DNA of 64,000 nt from Flagellimonas amoyensis (GCF_003058265.1 NZ_QBUK01000008.1:62001-126000), one strand, 5' to 3'. Counted from the stretch's first letter, positions 1 through 9,050 are shown. A program made the numbers and translations. The notes: generated by a model not told the origin, from the letters alone.

Positions 1-344
1 AACGTCAGTTTAGCTTCAAAATTAAATCCAAACCAAAAGACTTGTCCAGTATTGTTGTGAAATAGGCATTTTCTGTTGTGAAAAGACATATCGTGTATGT
101 GAAGTGGTAGTTTGCCGATGTTTTGTGCATTTCATGGAATCGACCAATGAAAACAAGACCTCCAAAACTAAAAAAGGCCTTGCTTTTTACCACAAGACCC
201 TTTTACGAGAACACTATATGAAAATGAAAAAATTACTTTCTGATTATTACACTGCTAAAGTACAGCCGATGTCCCCTGTTCCAAAAACATTGTTGTGAAC
301 GTTCCAAAAGTTGTGGTCATCTGGATGAATTGGATATACGGCAT
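1..344. other. Gene-free left edge of the window
   Basis: No convincing gene is seen here; the short open frames lack recognisable domains. The 9-mer TGTTGTGAA occurs at 53-61, 74-82 and 291-299, the first two 21 bases apart. On the minus strand a TAGTTTTG box (170-163) with TTG at 195-193 could be a promoter for a leftward gene outside the window. That is inference. Confidence 0.35.
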
Positions 345-370
345 AAAAAAAGTGCCCCAAAAGAGGCACT
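345..370 (-). terminator. Terminator of the LytTR regulator gene
   Basis: Read on the minus strand, an AGTGCC/GGCACT stem is followed by a run of seven T. It lies about 35 bases beyond the stop of the response regulator gene, so it most likely ends that leftward transcript. Confidence 0.75.
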
Positions 371-403
371 CCTATGTTTTTGTATCCTATGGATTTAAAA
401 GGA

Positions 404-1156
404 TTAGCTGTTCATTGATGAAAGGATGAATTCCTTAAAGTCCTTGGAAATCGGAATCAGATTATTGTTGATCACCACATCCTTGGAATTGATGGCGTCG
501 ATATGGTCCACGTTCACGATGTAGGACTTGTGTGCCCTGTAAAACTTGTTGCCTGGCAGTTTTTCCAGATAATCCTTCAACGGGGAACGCACCAAGAATT
601 TTTTGTCGGCCGTGTTTACTTCCAGATATACGTTGTCCGCTTTGATGAACTGGATATCACTGAACTGGATCCTATAGTACAGATGTTGTTTTTTTACGAA
701 GATGGAATCCTTCAGCACGGAATTGGAAGTAAAGCTCTCTCCCACATCATCAAGGTCCCTGTTCGCATCCTTTTTGTTATAGTTGAAATTGGACAAGGCT
801 ATCTCAATGGAAGTGTACAGGTCCTGTTGCTCAAAGGGTTTTACCAAATAACCATCTGGTTTCACCGTCTTCGCATTTTCCACTGTGGCCCTATCGGAGT
901 TGGAGGTCACAAATATGAACGGGATGTTGTAGGCCTCCCTGATGTGCTTTCCAAGGTCTATCCCAGTCTTGTCCGATGCCAAGATGATATCGATCAACAC
1001 CAAATCCACATGGTTGTTCTTCAACACGTCAACGGCCTGCTCGTACACAATCACATTGTCCACGATTTCATAGCCGATTTCCTCAAGCATGGACTGCATA
1101 TCATCTGCTATGATGACATTGTCCTCTACGATCAAAATTCTAATTGGATGTTCCAA
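404..1156 (-). CDS. LytTR-family response regulator
   Basis: Two-component response regulator, 250 residues. The receiver domain (about 5-125) has the acidic pair E11/D12, a likely phosphorylated Asp at 56 in LVLID, Thr84 and Lys106. A LytTR DNA-binding domain follows (about 150-248), with the typical FYRAHKSYIVNVDHI stretch. It should be a cytoplasmic transcription regulator controlled by a sensor kinase, but no kinase lies beside it, so it is an orphan within this window. It is 33 bases downstream of menA on the same strand and may be co-transcribed with it. Its targets cannot be read from the sequence. Confidence 0.9.
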   Translation of the reverse strand: MEHPIRILIVEDNVIIADDMQSMLEEIGYEIVDNVIVYEQAVDVLKNNHVDLVLIDIILASDKTGIDLGKHIREAYNIPFIFVTSNSDRATVENAKTVKPDGYLVKPFEQQDLYTSIEIALSNFNYNKKDANRDLDDVGESFTSNSVLKDSIFVKKQHLYYRIQFSDIQFIKADNVYLEVNTADKKFLVRSPLKDYLEKLPGNKFYRAHKSYIVNVDHIDAINSKDVVINNNLIPISKDFKEFILSSMNS

Positions 1157-1189
1157 GCTCCCTAAAGTTTATCTGGTTGTTAATCAAAT

Positions 1190-2098
1190 TTACGAAAAAA
1201 TATTGATTGCGGAAAAGAAGAGTATGGCAAGCAGAAAAGAACTGAGTGCCAATTTTTTAAGCTCTCCATCAAGCTGTCCTGGATCGTGTGTTTTCAGCAC
1301 TTTTGCCAGGTGTGTCAAAATAGGTACAAAGGCCAACATAAAATACCCTTGCTTCCAACTCAACCCCTCCACTACAATATAGCACAGAAAGCACAAAAAG
1401 GCAATGGCCATGAGTAGAAAATGGTATCGTTTCCCATTCTCAAACCCCATTTTCACCACCAAAGTGATTTTCCCATGTTTCTTATCGGACACCACATCCC
1501 TGAGATTGTTCAGGTTGAGTACACCCACACACAGCAGTCCCAACCCGATTGCGGGCAAAAATGAATGCCAATCCAACGTTTTTGTGTACAGGAACATACT
1601 GCCCAAAACGCCCAACAATCCAAAAAACAGAAATACATAAAGGTCTCCCAATCCCCTGTAACCATAGGGTTTGGACCCCATGGTATATTTGATGGCGGCC
1701 CAAATGCTCATGGCGCCCAGCAGGAAAAAAATACCGACGTAGGCCAGATTTTCCAACCCAAACGCCCTGTAAATCAAAACGATGGCGAAAATCATGGATA
1801 TCGCTATGGATACGATGATGCCCTTTTTGAGTGCCGCTCTAGAAAGGAGACCACTTTGCAGTACCCTTTGCGGTCCTATCCTGTCCTCGTTATCGGTGCC
1901 CTTTACCCCGTCACCATAGTCATTGGCAAAATTGGAAGTCACCTGAAAACCTACGGTGGTCAATAGTGCAAGTATAAATATATCCAGTTCAAAAAATCCT
2001 TGTTTGGCCGCCATTGCAGTGCCCACAATAATTCCCGAGAGGGAAAGTGGAAGGGTCCGCAATCTAGCGGCCCGCACCCAAGTCTTTGTTTTTCCCAA
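1190..2098 (-). CDS. menA: 1,4-dihydroxy-2-naphthoate polyprenyltransferase
   Basis: UbiA-family membrane prenyltransferase of 302 residues that attaches the polyprenyl tail to 1,4-dihydroxy-2-naphthoate in menaquinone synthesis. The first metal-diphosphate motif is visible as NFANDYGDGVKG (56-67), followed by Asp69 and Asp72. Several hydrophobic helices span the rest. It starts 2 bases after the stop of the upstream SPOR-like gene, so the two are probably co-transcribed. menD and the isochorismate synthase of the same pathway lie 2-5 kb upstream on the same strand, which supports the specific MenA call over another UbiA enzyme. Confidence 0.9.
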   Translation of the reverse strand: MGKTKTWVRAARLRTLPLSLSGIIVGTAMAAKQGFFELDIFILALLTTVGFQVTSNFANDYGDGVKGTDNEDRIGPQRVLQSGLLSRAALKKGIIVSIAISMIFAIVLIYRAFGLENLAYVGIFFLLGAMSIWAAIKYTMGSKPYGYRGLGDLYVFLFFGLLGVLGSMFLYTKTLDWHSFLPAIGLGLLCVGVLNLNNLRDVVSDKKHGKITLVVKMGFENGKRYHFLLMAIAFLCFLCYIVVEGLSWKQGYFMLAFVPILTHLAKVLKTHDPGQLDGELKKLALSSFLLAILFFSAINIFS

Positions 2099-2100
2099 TA

Positions 2101-2700
2101 CTAAAAAGGTTCTTCTATCTTAATCCTTTTTCCGTCCTGGTACGATGCCACAAAGGCATCCTTGAAACCCATCTGCACCAAAAATTCCCTAAATTTTTGT
2201 GCCTCTTCCAAGGTTTCATAATTCCCTAATGAATAAGCGTAGAAGGGATTCGTCTTCACAAAAAGGGTATTGGTGAGTGCCTCTGAGGCGAGGGTGACAT
2301 TGTTGTCCACGAACGATTTTACCTGAACGGAGTAAATCTTTTCCTTATTGAGAAACTCCTTGGCCAGATAAAATTCTTTCACCAGACTGAGTTCTTGGTT
2401 CTGGACCTTCAGGTTGTCTATTCTGTTCTTTATGGCATCCAGACTGTCTATAGAGACCAAAAGGTTGTTTTGGTTCTCAAAGGATTGCTTGGTGCTGAGC
2501 CCTGCTGTAAAAGAAGTAATGGCCAATATGCCGATGACGAACAGCCCTACAAAGCCCAAAAGGATATTCCTTTGCAACTTCAATTTACGGAGGTCTTTGT
2601 TCTTGTATTTTATCTGGTCCAGCAATCTTTCATTGATGATCTGGGCCTTATCTATGTCCTTATGTAGATCCAACAAATCGCTTTCTTCAATAAAAGGCAT
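2101..2700 (-). CDS. Membrane-anchored coiled-coil protein with SPOR-like end
   Basis: Protein of 199 residues with a charged, helical N-terminal part (1-45, cytoplasmic if the usual topology holds), one membrane helix (about 47-68), a predicted coiled coil (75-120) and a C-terminal segment (about 121-199). In that segment IYSVQV... YAYSLGNYETLEEAQKF... looks like a SPOR or peptidoglycan-binding fold. It could sit in the inner membrane facing the periplasm at the cell wall. This role is inferred from the fold only. It is the first gene of a likely run with menA and the LytTR regulator. Confidence 0.65.
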   Translation of the reverse strand: MPFIEESDLLDLHKDIDKAQIINERLLDQIKYKNKDLRKLKLQRNILLGFVGLFVIGILAITSFTAGLSTKQSFENQNNLLVSIDSLDAIKNRIDNLKVQNQELSLVKEFYLAKEFLNKEKIYSVQVKSFVDNNVTLASEALTNTLFVKTNPFYAYSLGNYETLEEAQKFREFLVQMGFKDAFVASYQDGKRIKIEEPF

Positions 2701-2770
2701 ATTGTCAAGGGGTTATAAATTATCAGCTAGGCTAATAACGTAGTTGTCAATAAGTTAATTGGTATATCTA

Positions 2771-2778
2771 CAAATGTA
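2771..2778 (-). promoter_or_regulatory. Candidate -7 box (TACATTTG) for the SPOR-like gene/menA
   Basis: A minus-strand match to the Bacteroidota TAnnTTTG element, 71 bases before the ATG at 2700. No good -33 TTTG is found at the usual distance, so support is partial. Confidence 0.35.
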
Positions 2779-2856
2779 AAATTTTTAGGGAAAGAAAAAA
2801 ACTTAGTGGTATGAAATTAATGTCAAAAAGAGATAAATGTCAATTGCCCGGCCTAT

Positions 2857-3687
2857 TTATAGCAAATGGATGCCATCGTCCTGAATATTGATCTTACGCT
2901 GTCTGTAGAGAATACCCACTCCTTTTTTAAATGCCTTTTTACTCAAATGAAGGGTTTTTTGGATTTCTTCGGGCGAAGATTTATCATGCAAGGGCAAAAA
3001 GCCATTGTTTTCCTGCAACTTATCATAGATGATCTTTGCGGTGGGTTCCAACATTTTGGCGCCAATGGGCTGTAGGGAAACATCTATTTTGTGGTCGTCG
3101 CGAACGTTTTTCACAAACCCCTTCAAACGGTCACCAATTGAAATCGGTTTGAAGATGTCACTGTCAAAAATGAGCCCTTTGTGTTTGTTGTCCACGATCA
3201 CTTCCCAACCCAAAGGGGTTTTGCGAAGTACCAACAGATCTACCTCGGCGTTGGTTTCATAATCGGCCCCACTATTGGTCAAGAATTTTTCCACCCGACT
3301 GGAACCGGTCAACCGCATGCTCTCTTCATCCAAATAGCAATGCACCACATACTTCTTTCCGGCTTCCATGCGTTGGGTCTGTTCCCTAAAGGGAACAAGC
3401 AGGTGCTTCTCCAGCCCCCAATCCATAAACGCACCATATGTGCCTACTTCGGCAACCTTCAAAAAGGCAAATCCATTTCGGGTAACATAAGGCGTAAAGG
3501 TCGTGGCCACAGGGCGCTCGCTATTGTCCAAATAGCAGAAGACCTCCAATTCCATGTCGATTTCGAAGTCCTCAGGCACATATTTGTTCGGCAGGAGGAT
3601 CTCGGTGCCTTCATCATCGCCCAAAAAAAGGCCCACACTCGTGCTACGGAGCACTTTTAGGGTGTTATGGTTTCCCAGTTTTATCAT
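2857..3687 (-). CDS. CvfB-like S1 RNA-binding protein
   Basis: Protein of 276 residues built like the CvfB/YitL family: repeated S1-type beta-barrel units (for example VTRNGFAFLKVAEVGTYGAFMDWGLEKHLLVPF and, later, IGDRLKGFVKNVRDDHKIDVSL) and a C-terminal winged helix (about 225-276, with SPEEIQKTLHLSKKAFKKGV). It probably binds RNA in the cytoplasm. In Firmicutes the family affects virulence regulators; its role in Bacteroidota is unknown. Length and domain order match the family. It stands alone, with a terminator of the upstream gene separating it from the DUF2853 gene. Confidence 0.85.
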   Translation of the reverse strand: MIKLGNHNTLKVLRSTSVGLFLGDDEGTEILLPNKYVPEDFEIDMELEVFCYLDNSERPVATTFTPYVTRNGFAFLKVAEVGTYGAFMDWGLEKHLLVPFREQTQRMEAGKKYVVHCYLDEESMRLTGSSRVEKFLTNSGADYETNAEVDLLVLRKTPLGWEVIVDNKHKGLIFDSDIFKPISIGDRLKGFVKNVRDDHKIDVSLQPIGAKMLEPTAKIIYDKLQENNGFLPLHDKSSPEEIQKTLHLSKKAFKKGVGILYRQRKINIQDDGIHLL

Positions 3688-3717
3688 AGGACAAAGGTAG
3701 ATGGAATTTGTGGGTAT

Positions 3718-3744
3718 AAAAAAAGCTGCCCCAAAAGAGCAGCT
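3718..3744 (-). terminator. Terminator of the DUF2853/men gene run
   Basis: On the minus strand an AGCTGC/GCAGCT stem with loop is followed by seven T. It lies just after the stop of the DUF2853 gene at 3769. Confidence 0.75.
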
Positions 3745-3768
3745 AAATTTATGCAGTTTTGTATCATT

Positions 3769-4110
3769 CTAATTATAAGCGGATTGCTTTCCAAAATGCT
3801 TCGCCAACATATAATAGATAACGGCCCGTTGTTTGTTCTTCTCAGATTGGCCATATTTCTCGATCACACTGTTGATGGCATCCATCAGGGCCGGACCATC
3901 GGCAAGGCCCAATTTCTTGATCAGGAAATTGTTTTTCACCGTTTCCAGTTCCTTGTCATCCGATCCGGAAACTTTGGAAGCATCCAAATTGTATATGGCC
4001 GGGCCTAGGCCTACGGTTACCTTGGTCAACAAATCCATATCCGGGGTTTCCCCAAATTTGGTCTTGATGTCCTCTGCGTATTTTTCAATGAGTTCGTCTC
4101 TTCTGCTCAT
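3769..4110 (-). CDS. DUF2853 family protein
   Basis: Small soluble protein of 113 residues with the DUF2853 look: MSRRDELIEKYAEDIKTKFG at the start and a helical body including VGLGPAIYNLDASKV. No function is established for the family that I can name. It lies 36 bases downstream of menD on the same strand and ahead of a clear terminator, so it is probably the last gene of the men transcript. No catalytic motif is visible. Confidence 0.8.
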   Translation of the reverse strand: MSRRDELIEKYAEDIKTKFGETPDMDLLTKVTVGLGPAIYNLDASKVSGSDDKELETVKNNFLIKKLGLADGPALMDAINSVIEKYGQSEKNKQRAVIYYMLAKHFGKQSAYN

Positions 4111-4146
4111 AATCGATCAGTGTCTTTGTGGATTTATAGTTATGGT

Positions 4147-5892
4147 CTAAGATATAAAATCGAAATAGTCGAGCAAAATTTTATTGTTCAGCTCCCGTGG
4201 AGTATTGATTTCCAAAATCTTGGGCCTGTCAGATTTCATATAAAAATGTTCAAGGCCGTCCATCAATTCTTTTTTGTCCGAAACCTGATGGTATTCAAAA
4301 CCATACATCTTTGCCAAATGTTCCGCATTGAGTCGGTGCTGGGTTTCAAAAAAAGTATTGAACTCATTGGTGTCCTCTTTCCCCGGAAGGATCCTAAAAA
4401 TGCCCCCTCCTCCATTATTGACGATGATGATCCTAAAATCGGAACGGATATGGTTGTTCCAAAGGGCATTGCTATCATACAGAAAGCTCAGATCCCCAGT
4501 GATCAACAAAGTTGGACTCTCACTGTGAACAGAGGCCCCTACGGCCGTGGACGTACTTCCGTCAATCCCACTGGTGCCCCTATTGCAGAACACTTTCAAG
4601 GATGGGTGCATGGGGAACAATTGGGCATAACGGACCGTGGAGCTGTTCGCCAGATGCACCTGATATCCTTGGGGTATGTGCTTTATCACTTCATCAAAAA
4701 CCATAAAATCCGAGAAGGGAATCTGTTCCAAGTAAGCGGCCCTACCCTTTTCGTAGGCAGCTTTGGCTTGTTCCCAGGTCCTTTTATAGGCACTTTCCGT
4801 TTCCGAAGGGACAAGGATATGCTTTAGAAAGGTATTGGGTTGTTCCCTCACATGCTCCGTGAGGCAAAAAAAGGTATCGTATGCGGTTTTAGGGTCGATA
4901 TGCCAATGGACCTTCGGCTGGAACTTGCGCAGAAACGCCTTGATCTTTTTGGAAACGATCATCCCGCCAAAAGTAAGGAGCACATCGGGCTGGAGCGCTT
5001 TGAAAAGTTCCTCCCTGTCCGATGATTTTTCAATCGGGGCAATGATGCTGTCAATGCTGGGAAAAAATTCGGGATGGTGTAAGTTGGAGGTCGTTTCGGT
5101 AAATACCAACGTATGGCCGTCCTTTGCCAAGGCTTCCAACACCTCCTGATCTATGGTATTGGGCTGGTCCACCCCCACCAAGACCATTTTCCGGGGACTG
5201 CTGTTCCAAACAGAGGCAAACTTGCCATAATCCACCCCTCCAGATGTTTCCATAATATTTTCTCCCGACACCGAGATCTGCACCGTTGGTTGGTCCAACA
5301 GGCCATATAGCGGTTCTTCAAACGGAATATTGATGTGCACTGGCGATTTCTCCGCAAATGCTACTCGAAATGCCTTGGCCAATTCGTTTTCGTTGTAGAC
5401 TTGGACCTCTTCCTGGGTATCCACTAAAAGGTCTTTGCCCAATGTAGAGACCGAACCCTTTGCATGGGAAATGTCCTGCTTCAGATTGGCAGAATACCCG
5501 ATGTGCTTTTCCAGTACATTGGCCTGCCTGATGGTCTGGCCGTCCCCAATATCGATTCGGTAACTTGGCCTATCCGCCGAAACGACGACCAAGGGAACAT
5601 CGCTGTAAAAAGCCTCGGCCACTGCCGGATAGTAATTGAGTAATGCACTGCCCGATGTGCAGACCACCGCAACGGGTTCCTGCAATTGCTGGGCCATGCC
5701 AAAGGCAAAAAAAGCGGCACAGCGCTCATCCACAATACTATAACAGGTAAAAAATGGATGCTTGGTGAAACCGATGGTCAACGGTGCGTTCCTTGAACCG
5801 GGGGAAATCACTATATGTTTGATTCCCTTGGACTTAAAATACAGAACCAATGTTTGTGCGGCGGGAATATTGGAGTACATCATGGAGCACAA
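4147..5892 (-). CDS. menD: SEPHCHC synthase (menaquinone pathway)
   Basis: Thiamine-diphosphate enzyme (581 residues) that joins isochorismate and 2-oxoglutarate to form SEPHCHC. The N-terminal domain has VISPGSRNAPLTIGF and VDERCAAFFAFGMAQQ, where the conserved Glu of this class lies. The C-terminal cofactor site reads GDLSFLYDSNALWNN... VNNGGGGIFRILPG. Length fits the family. Two nearby Met codons (residues 4 and 5) are alternative starts. It follows the isochorismate synthase gene by 45 bases, which makes substrate supply and use adjacent in one transcript. Confidence 0.95.
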   Translation of the reverse strand: MCSMMYSNIPAAQTLVLYFKSKGIKHIVISPGSRNAPLTIGFTKHPFFTCYSIVDERCAAFFAFGMAQQLQEPVAVVCTSGSALLNYYPAVAEAFYSDVPLVVVSADRPSYRIDIGDGQTIRQANVLEKHIGYSANLKQDISHAKGSVSTLGKDLLVDTQEEVQVYNENELAKAFRVAFAEKSPVHINIPFEEPLYGLLDQPTVQISVSGENIMETSGGVDYGKFASVWNSSPRKMVLVGVDQPNTIDQEVLEALAKDGHTLVFTETTSNLHHPEFFPSIDSIIAPIEKSSDREELFKALQPDVLLTFGGMIVSKKIKAFLRKFQPKVHWHIDPKTAYDTFFCLTEHVREQPNTFLKHILVPSETESAYKRTWEQAKAAYEKGRAAYLEQIPFSDFMVFDEVIKHIPQGYQVHLANSSTVRYAQLFPMHPSLKVFCNRGTSGIDGSTSTAVGASVHSESPTLLITGDLSFLYDSNALWNNHIRSDFRIIIVNNGGGGIFRILPGKEDTNEFNTFFETQHRLNAEHLAKMYGFEYHQVSDKKELMDGLEHFYMKSDRPKILEINTPRELNNKILLDYFDFIS

Positions 5893-5937
5893 AAATACGC
5901 TTGAAAATGGGATTCCCCTAAAAACTGGGGCAGCAAA

Positions 5938-6996
5938 TTACAGGATGCCCAACATGGTCTTGCTTTTGTTCTGGGTCTCAATCCATTCATCGAGCGGTTG
6001 GGAGGCCGAAGTGATGCCCCCACCCACAAAAATGGAGGCCTTGTCCCCGTAGAGTTCCATGCACCTGAGGTTCACGAACAGCGAAACATCATTTGGACCG
6101 AAGAGATTGAGCTCGCCCAAAAACCCGGTGTAAAAGGTGCGCTGGTAATTTTCGTTCCGCACGATGAAATCCATGGCATCTTGGGTGGGTATGCCGCACA
6201 CCGCAGGGGTTGGGTGCAATGTGGTGATCACTTTTTGGATGTCCGTTTCAGGCTTCATCCTTCCCCTTACCTCCGACCTCAAATGCCAAAGATTGCCCGC
6301 CCTGATGGATTTTGCCGCATCAATTTCCAACCGCTCCAGGGCATGGTGCAATTTTTCACGGATGTAATCGGACACCATGTTCTGCTCCTCGATCTCCTTA
6401 CTGCCCCATTGCGGGTCTTCGTTGCCTTCGAAGGGCAAGGTCGCGGCCAAGGACATGGTCCACAACTTATCTCCCTTGACCTTTACCAAAGTTTCGGGTG
6501 TTGCCCCACACCAAGTGCCTACTTCGGGATGGTGGAACAGGTAACAACATGCGTTGGGGTACTGTTGCAATAGATCATCAAAAATGGCAAGGGGACTTTT
6601 GGTCAGCGACACCTCTATTTTTCTGGATAGGACCACTTTTTTTAGATTCCCTTTCCCAATTTCTTGGATACCCTTTTCAACTAGCGTCAAATGGTCCTTC
6701 TTTCCTTCTTCGGAAAGAGTGACTTTTACCCTTTCCATTTTTTTTTGGATGGAATAGTTTTGCGTTACAATTTCATCAGGTCGAATCAGGACGGCCCTTT
6801 TTGTGAGATCGAACGGTGCAAAAACAAATCCCTTGTCCTGAAAATTGGTAAACCGAAGTTCTTTGTCCATCTGAAAAACACCAACAAGTTCTTCCTGTTG
6901 CGGTTTTCGATAGATCGCAAAGGGAAAGTCATTTTTTAGCTGATTTTCGACTTTGCCGAATAGGTATTGAAGCGCTTTATTTTCTGGGTAATGCAA
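5938..6996 (-). CDS. menF: Isochorismate synthase
   Basis: Chorismate-binding enzyme (352 residues) that converts chorismate to isochorismate. The C-terminal half carries family motifs: KVVLSRKIEV, GATPETLVKV, a SEVRGRM...LHPTPAVCGIPTQDAMDFI block, FYTGFLGEL and LFVNLRCMEL. The N-terminal part is shorter than in E. coli MenF, as is common in this phylum. The menD gene next to it argues for a menaquinone rather than siderophore role. Its start overlaps the end of the thioesterase gene by 20 bases, indicating translational coupling. Confidence 0.9.
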   Translation of the reverse strand: MHYPENKALQYLFGKVENQLKNDFPFAIYRKPQQEELVGVFQMDKELRFTNFQDKGFVFAPFDLTKRAVLIRPDEIVTQNYSIQKKMERVKVTLSEEGKKDHLTLVEKGIQEIGKGNLKKVVLSRKIEVSLTKSPLAIFDDLLQQYPNACCYLFHHPEVGTWCGATPETLVKVKGDKLWTMSLAATLPFEGNEDPQWGSKEIEEQNMVSDYIREKLHHALERLEIDAAKSIRAGNLWHLRSEVRGRMKPETDIQKVITTLHPTPAVCGIPTQDAMDFIVRNENYQRTFYTGFLGELNLFGPNDVSLFVNLRCMELYGDKASIFVGGGITSASQPLDEWIETQNKSKTMLGIL

Positions 6997-7399
6997 TGGT
7001 AGTCAATTTACAGTTGGAAATGAGATCGCCTTCTTCGTTGGTGATCTTGATCTCCCAAAGTTGGGTGGTCCGGCCCTTGTGCAGGATGGATGCGCGCGCA
7101 TACACATATCCTTCTTTCACGGATTTCACATGGTTCGCGGCAATCTCTATCCCACGCACAAAAAACTCCTTTCCATCCAAAAAAATATAGGATGCAGCAC
7201 TGCCCACACTCTCTGCCAAGGCCACCGATGCCCCACCGTGCAGAACACCATCGGGTTGGTGTACCCTTGGGGTGACGGGCATGCGCGCCAAAAGGAAATT
7301 CTCGCCCACATCAATATAGTCGATGTCCAACGTTTCCATCAAAGTTCCCTTGCATATCTCATTGCAAACGGACAGAATTTTCTCTTTGTGCTCGTTCAT
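6977..7399 (-). CDS. Hotdog-fold thioesterase, probable DHNA-CoA hydrolase
   Basis: PaaI-type hotdog thioesterase, 140 residues from the chosen ATG. The core VHQPDGVLHGGASVALAESVGS holds the HGG turn and the catalytic acidic residue of the family. The frame extends upstream to 7426, but the ATG at 7399 has AGAGG just before it and a TAGCTTTG box about 25 bases upstream, so it is preferred. As first gene of a transcript with menF and menD it most likely hydrolyses 1,4-dihydroxy-2-naphthoyl-CoA. The substrate is inferred from context; PaaI-like enzymes vary. Confidence 0.8.
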   Translation of the reverse strand: MNEHKEKILSVCNEICKGTLMETLDIDYIDVGENFLLARMPVTPRVHQPDGVLHGGASVALAESVGSAASYIFLDGKEFFVRGIEIAANHVKSVKEGYVYARASILHKGRTTQLWEIKITNEEGDLISNCKLTTIALPRK

Positions 7400-7423
7400 C
7401 CTCTTATTTTTTGTAAAATTACA

Positions 7424-7431
7424 CAAAGCTA
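7424..7431 (-). promoter_or_regulatory. Candidate -7 box (TAGCTTTG) of the men operon
   Basis: Minus-strand TAnnTTTG match 25 bases before the preferred start of the thioesterase gene. No matching -33 element is clear. Confidence 0.4.
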
Positions 7432-7453
7432 TGGCAATATCGAATTAAGCTCC

Positions 7454-8104
7454 ATGATTATGCCCCACAATGAAAAAACGGTCGCCTACACCACCGAAAA
7501 CTCCTATCTCACCCAAAACACCATCAACAGCAATACCAAGAATGTTTGGTTGGTGTTCCACGGCATTGGATACCTGAGCCGTTACTTTGTGAAATATTTC
7601 AATGCGCTGGACCCAGAGACCAACTACATCATTGTGCCACAGGCTCCTTCCAAATATTATTTGGGGAACGAATACAAATATGTGGGTGCGAGTTGGCTCA
7701 CCAAAGAGAACACCCAAATGGAAATTGGCAACGTGCTCAACTATGTCGATGCGGTACTAGAGGCCGAAAACCTGCCAAAAGACCTGAATTTTATCCTCTT
7801 TGGCTTCTCGCAAGGGGTTTCCATTGCCATGAGATGGTTGGCCCATAAACAAGTTCCCTGCAAAACGGTTGCACTCTATGCCGGGGGCATTCCCAACGAA
7901 TTGACCAAGGAAGATTTTGATTTTCTAGATTTTGATATGACCAACGTCAAGGTCATCTATGGGGATACGGATGAATTTTTGACCCCGGACCGATTGAAGA
8001 CGGAAAAGGTCAAAATTGATATGCTATTTAGAGGAAAGGCAGAAATCATCACTTTTTCTGGTGGCCACGAGATAAAGCCCGAAATCATCAAAAGTTTGAT
8101 ATAG
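7454..8104 (+). CDS. Alpha/beta hydrolase (esterase/phospholipase type)
   Basis: Cytoplasmic serine hydrolase of 216 residues. The nucleophile motif GFSQG places Ser119; Asp171 or Asp173 (YGDTDEFLTP) and His205 (SGGHEIKP) complete the triad. The segment WLVFHGIGYLSRYF supplies the oxyanion-side HG. The layout matches the phospholipase/carboxylesterase (DUF-free alpha/beta) group. The frame is open further upstream, but the ATG at 7454 (or 7460) fits the domain start and avoids overlap with the divergent thioesterase gene. The natural substrate is unknown. Confidence 0.8.
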   Translation: MIMPHNEKTVAYTTENSYLTQNTINSNTKNVWLVFHGIGYLSRYFVKYFNALDPETNYIIVPQAPSKYYLGNEYKYVGASWLTKENTQMEIGNVLNYVDAVLEAENLPKDLNFILFGFSQGVSIAMRWLAHKQVPCKTVALYAGGIPNELTKEDFDFLDFDMTNVKVIYGDTDEFLTPDRLKTEKVKIDMLFRGKAEIITFSGGHEIKPEIIKSLI

Positions 8105-8129
8105 AACCCAGAATTTAGATACAAAGTAT

Positions 8130-9050
8130 CTATCGGTTGACGTCGGTTTTTTCTCCTTCTTCGGGATAGTATTTAATGACCCTGGTCGTATAGGTATTGT
8201 TTGGGGTCACAATCTGCTTCACCCAGTTCTTTGGCGTATGGCTGTCAAACTGAAAAATGTAGTTGTTGGTGGATTCCGTAGTCAAGGTCTTGGTGACCAC
8301 CCTGTCCAACACACCTTCCTTGTAATGATAGAACTGTTTTTTCTGGGAGATAAATTCTTTCTCCTCCACACTGTAGATAAACTCCTCACTGGTGACCAGT
8401 TTTCCTTTGTCATTGTACACCTCTTCGGTCGCGCGGTTGGGTTCGCCATCAATATACTCCTTGGTGAGCACTGACTTTTGGGTTCCCTTAGGCCCTTTTC
8501 GCTCCGAGGTCCTAACAGATTTTTCCAAAATACCATTGGTGTAGGTGCTCACAGTGATCTCATCCTTGAAGGGCTTGTATTCAAAAGTGGTCTCGTCCAC
8601 TCCGTCTATGTTGGAAGAAACCATTTTTTGGAGCTTGCCCCCCTCACCATAGAGATATACCTGTTGTTCCAAGAACTGCTTGTCGTAGGAAACGATCTTT
8701 TCCACCACTTTCCTATTTGGTACGGTGTCTATGGTATAGAAATTCGCCATGGAAGTGGATTCGTCCAAAACGTTCTTCTTATAACTTTCCATTCGTTTCT
8801 CCAGCAATTCACCTTCCTTGTATTTGTAGTAGGTGATGTCTTGGTCCGAATCGTTGTATTGAGTAATGGTTTTGGTCAGGACGCCGTTTTTGTTGAACTC
8901 GAACAGTTCCCTGCCGTAATCTGTAATGACCAAACACGACTTGACCTTTCCTTCCAGATCAAAATCTTCCACGGTAAATATCTGGACTTCTTGTGAATGA
9001 AGGCCAAAGAGATAAAAAAAAGAAATAAGGGTTGCGTAGTGTTTGATCAT
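8130..9050 (-). CDS. Secreted hypothetical protein with YD/MORN-like repeats
   Basis: Protein of 306 residues with a likely signal peptide (MIKHYATLISFFYLFGLHSQ). The body is made of short beta units that recur every 20-30 residues, such as ELFEFNKNGVLTKTITQYN, YLYGEGGKLQKMVSSN and EEVYNDKGKLVTSEEF. They resemble the repeats of YwqK/RHS-like surface proteins. It is probably exported to the periplasm or cell surface. No enzymatic motif is visible and I do not recognise the family. It is convergent with the esterase gene, 25 bases apart. Confidence 0.6.
   Translation of the reverse strand: MIKHYATLISFFYLFGLHSQEVQIFTVEDFDLEGKVKSCLVITDYGRELFEFNKNGVLTKTITQYNDSDQDITYYKYKEGELLEKRMESYKKNVLDESTSMANFYTIDTVPNRKVVEKIVSYDKQFLEQQVYLYGEGGKLQKMVSSNIDGVDETTFEYKPFKDEITVSTYTNGILEKSVRTSERKGPKGTQKSVLTKEYIDGEPNRATEEVYNDKGKLVTSEEFIYSVEEKEFISQKKQFYHYKEGVLDRVVTKTLTTESTNNYIFQFDSHTPKNWVKQIVTPNNTYTTRVIKYYPEEGEKTDVNR

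Noticed and set aside
503..1165. Plus-strand open frame of 220 residues opposite the LytTR regulator
   Set aside because: Antisense shadow of a gene with clear receiver and LytTR domains; its composition is not protein-like.
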